From Notospermus geniculatus (lineage: Eukaryota > Nemertea > Pilidiophora > Heteronemertea > Lineidae): a DNA stretch of 64,000 bases. A program made the translations under genes and the position numbers. The DNA is taken from contig NMRB01001302.1 of assembly GCA_002633025.1 (NCBI GenBank), forward strand, positions 103,154-167,153, written 5' to 3'. Each line of letters opens with the position of its first letter. Positions within the stretch are counted from its first letter, which is position 1. A model generated the notes under the pieces. The model was given only the letters and a program-made list of their open reading frames with translations, searched no databases and was not told the origin of the DNA. Positions 55,730 through 64,000 of the stretch are shown one piece after another.

Positions 55730-55898
55730 TATTGCCTGGCGACACGGTAACTGTTCTACTGTTCCCAAATTTGGACCAAAATTTGGCGACAACCCTAAGA
55801 CATGTCGTAACTGCGGTTGCACCAAAAACCTCGTAGGCTTGTCCCAAAATGCATATCTTACGACATGTCGTATGACATGCACCACATGTATGGGATTA

Positions 55899-56796
55899 TG
55901 TACAGCAAGTGCAAGGTCAGCTGTAAAAAGAATCATTGGAGTATGGAAGCGCAGGCGGGTTTGGCTCTAGTCTCGCGCAGCCAGCCGTTTCGTTCCGCAG
56001 TAGGCCTACTGCTACACAAACGTCTGGCACAGAACTCCGTTATTGCTGTGACACAGTGCATTGTGGGTAATGCTGTAGAAGGTCACGTGACATAAGATGG
56101 CTGCTTCCATTAACGGATTATATTTCACCTCACAGCCTTCCAAAATGTCTGAATCTGGCAATGAATCGATTGATGGAGTGATCTGAGACAGCGTACTGGA
56201 CAGCATCAACTTACCGGAGTTGAATTTCAGGCTGAAAACTGAGCAGGAATTGTGTATTCGTATGGAAGACGAGGTCGAGAAATCCCAACTGACATTATAT
56301 GGTCCACGCCATGATGAGATCACATGATCACTTCTCTTGCCCAATCAGCAGCCGGATTGTGATTTTCAAATGAGAGGAATGGGAGGATTGGAATGAATGA
56401 CTAGCTCTGCACTTGATTAGTCAATCAGCATCCAGACCAGGATCTTGGTCTGCTCGTAACAGAAATTGTGGCGTTATGACCAAGACGCTTGTTCGATCCC
56501 CAGATTCGAAACAGCGGCTGGGTGACCGAGACTAGTTTGGCTCAATCACATGAGGCTATAACCAAAAAACCTATTGAAAAGGTTTGCCAGCTAATAGCGG
56601 TGACAGCCATGTTACACAACTTCGCCAGACATCTGCCTGTCGACGACATGAAGATGGGGATGGGGAGCTGGAGCTGGACCTGATGGAAGATCAGCCGGAG
56701 GGAAACATGCTGGACGCTGATGTTGATAGGCATCAAACGATAGCCAGGAGGAACCAAATTGCGGAGATGCTCAGAGCATGCTTAGACACTGAATGA
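55899..56796 (+). pseudogene. PIF/Harbinger transposase C-terminal fragment, interrupted
   Basis: Before the inserted MITE the frame reads RSAVKRIIGVWKRR. After it, 56551-56652 reads SHEAITKKPIEKVCQLIAV then TAMLHNFARHL. A frameshift leads to 56650-56796 (ELELDLMEDQPEGNMLD, RRNQIAEMLRACLDTE, TGA). RxxVERxxGxWKRR and CxxLHNxA are hallmarks of the Harbinger nuclease C terminus, which cuts DNA during transposition. The catalytic part upstream is missing. Confidence 0.6.
55968..56534. mobile_element. TAGTCTCG-family MITE with exact 9-bp duplication
   Basis: GTTTGGCTC at 55959-55967 and 56535-56543. Ends TAGTCTCGCGCAGCCAGCC and GGCTGGGTGACCGAGACTA. A reverse relative lies at 23388-23905. It splits the Harbinger fragment. 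Confidence 0.9.
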
Positions 56797-56915
56797 TTTT
56801 TGGTATTAAAACATGCCGGATATTATTGTTCCATGAAATAAGACATAAAATTGTACTAAATATGCCACAATGATTGTTCACTATAAGACTGGGCAAATAC
56901 ATAGACAGCAAACCG

Positions 56916-57006
56916 CAATGCGGTGTTTTTAATGTCGACTGACGCGGCTGAATGGTGAGTAGACAGCGTTGAATCAGTCAACTTTAAAAACACCTCCACC
57001 GCATTG
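56916..57006. repeat. 91-bp foldback, CAATGCGGTGTTTTTAA
   Basis: Arms of about 35 bp pair with small changes. No flanking duplication was identified. Confidence 0.65.
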
Positions 57007-57177
57007 AGATATGCCGTCCATGTGCGCCCACCTTACTATCTAAGTCACCTCCCCACTCGACGTATCTTTTTATTTTTTTTTGTAAATAATGTGGCTTAAA
57101 CCCTATCATTCAAATATTAACAGACTTCGAATCAGTTCGGAATGAAGAGCAGTATACACAATGACAAGCTATGAAGA

Positions 57178-57310
57178 GGGGATTTTTCCCCATACTTTAC
57201 CAACAGGGGGATTTTTTCCTTCTTTACCAAAAAGGGCATTCTTTCCAGGGGGATTTTTCCCTACTTTACCAAAAAGTAGATTTTTTCCTGGGGGAATTTT
57301 TCCCCCAGGA
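57178..57310. repeat. Degenerate tandem repeat GGGGGATTTTTTCC
   Basis: Units of about 33 bp share CTTTACCAAAAAG. The array ends in a small CCTGGGGGAA / TTCCCCCAGG hairpin. Confidence 0.75.
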
Positions 57311-57462
57311 ACATGGAACAGGGCAATGTATAGTTTGTTCAACATAAATCTTAGAATTCTTCATCGATTCATGACAAATTTGATTTTTCATGAAAAACTT
57401 CAAGAATTCGAAAATCGCGTTTTAATGATATTTTGAATGGTGGTATTGGCAAGATTTTTTCG

Positions 57463-57747
57463 TACACTACACAAAGTTTTTTGGTACTACTGCTTTATCA
57501 TATATATATCCACAACGTTTCTACCAGTGTTCCCTGGTCGTCTCCAGGTGGTTTCTACCAGTGTTCCCTGGTCGTCTTCAGGTGGTTTCTACCAGTGTTC
57601 CCTGGTCGTCTTCAGGTGGTTGCTACGTTGTGGATATATTGTGATATAATATGGATATAATTATGATATAATTGTTGATATAATATGATAAGAAACGTTG
57701 TGGATATAATAGATAAGAAGGAGTACCAAAAAATTTTGTGTAGTGTA
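57463..57747. mobile_element. 285-bp MITE with a triple 34-bp repeat in its loop
   Basis: Ends TACACTACACAAAGTTTTTT and AAAATTTTGTGTAGTGTA pair, and ATATCCACAACG / CGTTGTGGATAT pair further in. The loop holds three 34-bp units at 57517-57618 containing CCAGTGTTCCCTGG. Confidence 0.8.
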
Positions 57748-57919
57748 TTATCAAGCCCTTCTTAAGAATGCCATTCAAAGAAGATTTTTTTTCTTTTCTA
57801 TACTATAATTGACGTAGGGTAGGGAAGGTTTGTGAGCGTTCTCCTCCTAAGTTTGGCTTTTAAATGCCCCGTGACCGCTGCCCTGCTCTGTCTAATAATG
57901 TGCTGAATGTCGACGTGGA

Positions 57920-59222
57920 AGTCTTTTTCGATTGTTATGGTTCCCGATCAATCAGATCGAGAACCATATTGTTTTTGGTCATGGTGTCTGTGTGTCCGGT
58001 CTGTCACACCTTCATATCTCATCTCCTTGAACAGCTAGAGCCTTGGAAACAAGTCCTACCCCTAGGTTTGTCAACATGGGCAATCCAATGAGCCAATAAT
58101 TTTCAATCTCAGATGTCTTCATCATGATGTAATCAACATATCGGACTTGATATTTTGTCTGTCACGCTTTTATCTGATGGCATAACTCAACTCCTTCAAC
58201 ACCTACAGCAATGGAAATAAGTTGTACCCTTAGGTTTTCGTACCTTAGGAATTGAATGGGCTGATTACTTTTGATGTGAGATGTTGGGATCATGGTGATA
58301 TCGATATCACGAATTTGATATTTTCAGATAACTTGCCATACTGTCAACTGAGCAATATGAAACAAGTCTTAGTTCATGCCTACTTATCCAAGGACTGGAC
58401 TATGTTGAAATTCTCAGCCTCAAGTGTCCGGGTGTTCGAAATATCATGAGATTTTGATATATCAAACTTGATAATTTGAAATATCTCTGCCTGTGGTAAA
58501 GGTAGAGGCATGATATCACCCATACTTAGGTTATTGAGGATGCCCATTTCGATTATGCAATGACCTTGATGATCAGAGGTCAAGGTCAAGGTCAGAGGTC
58601 AAGGTCGAACTTGAAAATTTGAAATATCTCTGCCTGTGGTAGTGATAGAGACATGATATCACCCACACTTTAGGTTATTGAGGATGCACATTTCGATTAT
58701 GCAATGACCTTGATTGTCAGAGGTCAAGGTCAAGGTCAAACATGAAAAATTGTAATTTCTCTGCCTGTGGTCGAGATAGAGACATGATATCCCCCATACT
58801 TAGGTTATTGAGGATGCCCATTTCGATTATGTAATGACAATGATGATCAGAGGTCAAGGTCAAGGTCAAACTTGATAATTCGAAATTTCTCGGCCTTTGG
58901 TAAAGGTAGAGGCATGATATCACCCATACCTAGGTTATTGAGGATGCCCATTTCGATTATGCAATGACCTTGATGATCAGAGGTCAAGGTCAAGGTCATA
59001 CTTTGATAATTTGATATATCTCTGCCTATGGCAGAGGTGGAAGCATGATATCACCCACTATTAGGTTACTGAGGATGCCCATTTTGATTATGCAATGGCC
59101 TTGATGATCAGAGGTCAAGGTCAAGGTCAAACCTGATGATTTGATTTGAGCACATCAAAATGGCTGCCAGCAGGCTGCCTGTCATGCCTGTAAGGTCCTC
59201 TTAACAAGCGGGAACCATCAGA
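57920..59222 (-). repeat. Dispersed repeat with AGGTCA-rich tandem array, minus orientation
   Basis: Inverse of the family at 44740 and 46500-47290. The part 58440-59150 has five units of about 130-150 bp, each with AGAGGTCAAGGTCAAGGTCA or a close variant and ATTATGCAATGACCTTGATG. The end CATTTACAATGTCATCT matches 44742-44760 inverted. Confidence 0.85.
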
Positions 59223-59567
59223 CATTTACAATGTCATCTTCTTTTCTCCCGTTTCCTGTAAAAAACGCTGTTTTGTACCAGACAGCGTGGCGCCTAGCGG
59301 CAATTACACTAACTAAGATAAATACCAGTGAGACTGTCAGTAAGACTGTTCACATATTAATATGCATGCGCGATATAGTTCGTAATGTACCGGTAACGAG
59401 TGTTTTCTTCAGTCTTTGATACAAAAAATGCCTGACATACATTATCTGCGTTGGGGAGGTTAACCATTGCGCCTCATTTGCCGATATTTGAACACAGGAA
59501 ATTTCCAGAGCCGCCTGACATAGCCAAACAATTCATACACGCACATCAACGCGCAGCAAGTGGCACA

Positions 59568-59636
59568 GTCGCCATGGCCGAGTTGCAAAGCCGCCTGCCT
59601 AGAGAGTAGAAGGTTCCGAGTTCGATACGCGGGACG
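59568..59636 (+). repeat. tRNA-like segment
   Basis: GTCGCCATGGCCGAGTTGC resembles the A-box arm of Ser/Leu-type tRNAs and GAGTTCGATAC a weakened B box. Stem pairing is incomplete. Confidence 0.45.
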
Positions 59637-59729
59637 TGTGCACATTTTCTTCGCCTTAACCCATTTTTTTCTTTTTTTTCTTTTAAGTTTTACCTTTCTG
59701 TTTTTTCCATCGTGTATTATTGACTTTAC

Positions 59730-59847
59730 GGGTAGTATTTTCAAATGTTCCTTAACATTAAGGTCGACCTTCTCTATTGTAAAACCATCGATAACAATAG
59801 ATTTAAGGTGGACCTTAATGTTAAGGAACGTTCTAAAATACAGCCCC
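59730..59847. mobile_element. 118-bp palindromic MITE
   Basis: GTTCCTTAACATTAAGGTCGACCTT pairs with AAGGTGGACCTTAATGTTAAGGAAC (arms given as seen, allowing one mismatch region). Relative of 48626-48743. Confidence 0.8.
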
Positions 59848-60142
59848 ACACGTTTATTTGGCATGGGAATGCATGTAAAACATGCCTATCAATATCATGG
59901 CAATGGTACGTAGCGGCAATGAGGGTGTTCACATGATAATACTTCGAAACGCCATGTACTTCGAGCGTAACGTACTTAGCCTGCAAAACAGAAGTGTAAC
60001 CCCCTTATAAGGACACTAATTTGTGACTTATGTTGTCCTAAAATTACCCGACCTACCAGTGACACTCGAAAGGGCGCAACAGAAATTCGGCACGACATGA
60101 GATCGACCCACTTTCAACCCATCAAAAAGCCCCCCCCCCCCN

Positions 60143-60338
60143 TGGATATGTAATGTACAGCCTCACATGTTGTTGGGCCAGGTACTGTATCTGCGAGACA
60201 AAACCCAAATGTCTGCATATTTCATGGATAGATGTACGTATACATGTATTTCTCTAACTTTTCCCAAAATCAATAGACCAACCTGAATACAGCTATGAAT
60301 ATCTGTTGGATTTACAATGGTCTTTCAATGTTAATATA
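60143..60338. repeat. Dispersed repeat K 3' region, copy 2 (uninterrupted at the GATAC site)
   Basis: Begins after a C-run and one N with GGATATGTAATGTA, the end of the degenerate ORF family. It continues without the 2.65-kb element found at 36001. It resumes at 63195-63840 after the insertion at 60339. Confidence 0.8.
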
Positions 60339-60643
60339 GGGAGGTTGAGATAACGACTTATCACGGATCCTTTTACGTACACGGATAGAATTCTGTACAA
60401 CGAGGACAAATGTTGGGGTATTCGAAAAACATGGACGATGGACGGTGGATGATGGACGATGGACGGCTCCTTTCAGCATCATCGATTTCCACCACCTGGA
60501 TGATAACTGTCTCATTTTCGACATACCTCCCAGTCGGGTCTCGGCCACATGCTCACTGTTGACAAGCATGATGGAGTCATCGCCAGAGAAGTCTCCTGGT
60601 TTCTATCAGCGGTTTTACCGCCAGTGATTGATCAAGTTTATCG

Positions 60644-61016
60644 CAACCTCGTCCCCAGGGGTATAGTTCGCTCAGACAACCTCGGACCACTCGCTCACTA
60701 ACCCCTGGAATCAGCTTCGGTTGCTAATCCAGGAATCTTGGACTAAGTATAGGTGGCAGCACGAGTCAAAATAATCAATTTGAAATACTAACCAGTGCTT
60801 TTTAAAATTCTTCTTACAAAAAATCATCAAACCTGGATATAGATAACTTTCTGGTTTGATCCAAAATATTTTGAAAATTTCTTTGGGTATATTCTTGGAT
60901 ATATTTGACGGTTTCCTGTCAACCAATCACGTGCGTTAAATCCAAAGCTGATGCCAGGGGTTAGTGACGCGACCGCCATATTGTCAGAAAGCGAACGACC
61001 CCTGGGAACGAGGTTG
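60644..61016. mobile_element. 373-bp MITE with exact 9-bp duplication
   Basis: AGTTTATCG at 60635-60643 and 61017-61025. Ends CAACCTCGTCCCCAGGG and CCCTGGGAACGAGGTTG. Nested in the 2.86-kb element. Confidence 0.9.
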
Positions 61017-61388
61017 AGTTTATCGTAGACCTGTGCATGCAGTTATGATTTAATTCATGTTGATGCTGTGCTACTCAAGAAAACAGTGCCCCCGCTCGGC
61101 GCCTCTGCCTCGATCGGAAGGCGGCGCACGCTATGGCAAGCCAAATCGAAAATAAAAAATATCGTGCAAAATTTATAAAATAGGTCTTATCTCCCTATTT
61201 CCAAATTATGGTAGGTATAGCCCCGGGGGTATAGCGTTAATTTTCAGCCCCTTCCGACAATAATCCCACTGTATGGTTGCTTACCGGAAGTGTCCCAAGG
61301 CGTCAAACTTGCCACGCAAAGAGAAAAGTCATGAAAAAGAAATGCACCCGGGATGATACCAAACCCTACAACTTTTCAAAAGGGACCC

Positions 61389-62117
61389 ATAGTCCATGAG
61401 CCAGCCCGAATTTGAGTACCAATTTGCAGAATAGATCCAACATGGTTTTTTGGTCAGTCTGATGTCTGAGGAGTCTGAAATCATGTGATGGACATTTCAA
61501 TTGTGTAGCTTTATACCCCTAATTAAGATTCTTAGAATCGTTCATTGGAATCACATTGCAGTACTTATACAGGCATGTATTACAAATTCAAGTGTCCAAG
61601 TACAGCTAACTTTTTTCTCGCCGGTTTTATACCCTATAAATGTATTACCAATAGATAGAAATATGGTACCTCTAATTCAGATAGCTATATTTTAAACATT
61701 GTATGACTTCACTGTAACACAGAAACGACATATATGTCAATTTTTGCCTAAAATCCATCAAAATCACCGAAAACGCTATTTTTACAACAAAACTTGTATT
61801 CTAAACAGGCTTATCTGACTGAGAAGTACCATATTCCTATCTGTTGGTTATACATTTTAAGGGTCTAAAACAGGAGAGAAAAAAGTTAGCTGTACATGGA
61901 CACTTGAATTTGTAATACAACTCTGTAATGATATTGCAATGGAATTCCAATGAACAGTTTTAAGAATCTTAATTAGGGGTATAAAGCTACACAATTGAAA
62001 TGTCCATCACATGATTTCAGACACCTCAGGCATCAGACTGACCAAAAATCCATGTTGGATCTATTCTGCAAATTGGTACTCAAACTCCAAAATCTTGGGT
62101 CTGGCTCATGGACTACC
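61389..62117. mobile_element. 729-bp foldback element, 300-bp arms
   Basis: ATAGTCCATGAGCCAG pairs with CTGGCTCATGGACTA, and arms continue through GGACATTTCAATTGTGTAGC and its complement. It is nested in the 2.86-kb element. Loop about 61690-61815. Confidence 0.85.
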
Positions 62118-62442
62118 ATAGTAAATTCTCAAGGAGTTAGGAGCTGTAGGCCTCGTTCGAGGCTATTCTCTATTTCATGATTTACGCTGAATATCAACCG
62201 CAGTACATCTCTTGGTAGCTGGTTTAGTAGTGTCATACTTCGATTCTTACACTCTTATTATTCTCAAATATTGTGTAGTGCATGATTGTGAGTTCAATTC
62301 TGAACATCTTTGGAGCGAATGGTTGTGTGTAGTTTATGGTTATGATTCTTCAAGTTTTGACTTGGACGACGGCCCAGGCGAGGCCTAACACTTCGGTTTC
62401 TGGATCTGAATCTACATTCACTTCTTTGATGAACACAAGAGT

Positions 62443-62723
62443 CAGGGGCGGATCCAGGATTTTGGAATACGGGGGGCCGGTCACCATCAGCCACAGGCTG
62501 ACGGAGTAGAGTCGCAAGGCGCGGAGCCACAATGGGGTGTCTGGGGGCCTCCCCCCGAAAATTTTGAATTCCAGATGCACTTAGATACGATTTTCAAGCA
62601 TCTGGGGGCATGATTTCCTCATCTATTTGCTCATTTTTTCGGAGTTAGTGACACATTTTTTGTTGGTGTTCCAAAAATAGGGGGGGCCGCGGCCCCCTCG
62701 GCCCCCCTCTGGATCCGCGCCTG
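62443..62723. mobile_element. 281-bp MITE with AGAGT duplication
   Basis: Ends CAGGGGCGGATCCAGG and CTGGATCCGCGCCTG; AGAGT flanks both (62438-62442, 62724-62728). The end sequence resembles a common hAT-type MITE terminus, but the duplication is 5 bp, not 8. Confidence 0.8.
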
Positions 62724-62746
62724 AGAGTGCATGTATGGTGCGAATA

Positions 62747-62977
62747 CTGCCCTACAATGGAAGACTGCAGTATCTGCATATTGCAGTCTTCCCTTGTACA
62801 GCATCTGCAGCCTTTCCTATTCAGTGAAGTGGACAATGTAGGTGTGTAATAACATCAGTAGATACTGCTCTCCTTTCTGGCAAAATTATTCAGAGCTGCC
62901 ACCTAAAACAAGGGAGATATGGCATAAAACGCAAGGCCGCAGTAAATGCAGTTACTGCAGTCTTCGTTTGTAGGGCA
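62747..62977. mobile_element. 231-b foldback, CTGCCCTACAATGGAAG ends
   Basis: CTGCCCTACAA..GAAGACTGCAGTA pairs with the right end TACTGCAGTCTTCG..TGTAGGGCAG. CTGCAGT palindromes recur inside. Confidence 0.75.
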
Positions 62978-63194
62978 GAATAGGCCCCCAATCGAAAGTC
63001 GGCCATTTCGGCGCTTAGAGTCGGAAATGAGACAATTATCATCCAGGGGGTAGAGATTGATGATGCTGAAAGGACCCGTCATCGTCCATCACCCACCGTC
63101 CATCGTCCATGTTTTTCGAATACCCCAAATTTTGTGTACATATCGATCCGAATACGTATAAGGATCCGTGATAAGCCGCTGATCTCAAACTCCC

Positions 63195-63840
63195 TATTGA
63201 ATTGTGCAATTTGTACTTATTGTGCTTTGTTAGCATTGCTGAGAAATCGATGAAACTGAAAGAATTCACTTAAATACTGATTCTGATCATGTGAGTGATC
63301 GAGTGAAGAGGCAGAAATGTGTCGGAGCATCTCATGACGGTACGCGTATTTACCTTACCTCCGAAAGAACCATGTTTTAGCCCAGAGAAGTTAAATGTTC
63401 GACGTACGATGTAAACTCACCTTTTGACTATATTAGCTAAAATCGTTTTATTGCCGAAGTAATATCGGAGGTTTTCGTGAGACTAACGACTTGTGTGACT
63501 GTAATCTAACCATCACAATAGGGTGTTTGGTTCCTAGGACATTTGTTCCTAGGGACATTCTTTCCTCTCACCCCGCTGCTATATAGGCCAACAAAATGAG
63601 GAGAGGTCAGCGGACGACGATATCAGGCGTTCAATTGCTAAAAGGTGTACATGCATAAGGTAAACGATCATTGGAATATTTTCAATAGAGAGGGAAAGGC
63701 TCAGCTGCTCAGCTTCCCCATCTCTAAGGATAAAGACGTTGGTTGTTACATACAAAATACCGTCAGATGCTATATAAACGTACAATGCATAAGTTCTTTT
63801 GCTTGCGAAATATAGCATGACGTGATATTGTGTCCATCAC
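63195..63840. repeat. Dispersed repeat K, copy 2 continued
   Basis: Colinear with 38805-39270 and then 42221-42425. It lacks the 2.8-kb element found at 39409. The last 160 bases of the window hold nothing further except a short AACGAAATAACGAAAT duplication. Confidence 0.8.
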
Positions 63841-64000
63841 AGGCTTATTATACTTAACGAAATAACGAAATGACAACGAAATAACGAAATGTACGTATTG
63901 ACCTAGGGAGTAATCGTTTCACTTGAGCCCAGCATGAGTGTACTACTTGTAACAGGCGAAATCAGCGAGTGTGACACATGTCGTTGTCAAACTGAATTAG

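Larger units (their letters stand above)
60339..63194. mobile_element. 2.86-kb TA-flanked composite element, GGGAGGTTGAG ends
   Basis: TA at 60337-60338 and 63195-63196. Arms of about 175 bp pair (CTTATCACGGATCC / GGATCCGTGATAAG; GGACGATGGACGG / CCGTCCATCGTCC). Uninterrupted K sequence at 38800 gives the empty site. The interior is filled by at least four other foldback elements. No transposase. Confidence 0.85.

Noticed and set aside
59560-59913. 117-codon plus frame
   Set aside because: It spans a tRNA-like segment, a T-rich run and a MITE. The hydrophobic Phe-rich part is the translation of the T-run.

Overview
This window reads as nuclear DNA of a eukaryote, most likely a marine invertebrate deuterostome (echinoderm, hemichordate or similar). 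That is an inference. It rests on intron-containing genes with GT..AG sites, a class A peptide-type GPCR, Penelope-like and LINE fragments, abundant short inverted-repeat transposons, and the frequent words TAGGCCTA and TACATGTA. There are no operons, rRNA genes or CRISPR arrays. Most long open frames are chance frames in repeats.

Supported genes are few. (1) A secreted-protein gene on + has a signal-peptide exon at 1304-1400 and a PAN/apple-like terminal exon at 11806-12050, joined in phase 1. (2) Its TATA region and signal-peptide exon are duplicated at 13684-13938. (3) A PAN-like exon at 47479-47795 and a 320-codon exon at 50603-51562 join in phase 0 and look like a larger secreted paralogue of unknown family. 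(4) A SAP-domain first exon lies at 15561-15727. (5) An intact intronless rhodopsin-class GPCR (359 aa) lies on minus at 26878-27957, inside the least repeat-rich stretch. Broken genes include a C2H2 zinc-finger exon cut apart by transposons (22339-24971), two degenerate mobile-element ORFs of one invertebrate superfamily (33560-35970; 53185-53550), PIF/Harbinger transposase pieces (45100-45386; 55899-56796), Penelope endonuclease pieces (16619-17873; 32070-32308) and a LINE tail (12327-12460).

The rest is a dense, nested set of non-autonomous inverted-repeat elements, many with exact target-site duplications. At least eleven are flanked by TTAA, five by 9-bp duplications, several by TA, and one each by GATAC, ACGG, ATGCTAG and AGAGT. 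Uninterrupted second copies inside the window act as empty-site controls: 31358-32057 for 28877-30882, and 60143 onward for 36001-38650. The order of insertion can therefore be read directly. Two arrays (46527-46860 and 58440-59150) carry triple AGGTCA nuclear-receptor-type half-sites. Two assembly gaps (12695-12707 and 37393-37756) and two single Ns (13000, 60142) break the sequence.
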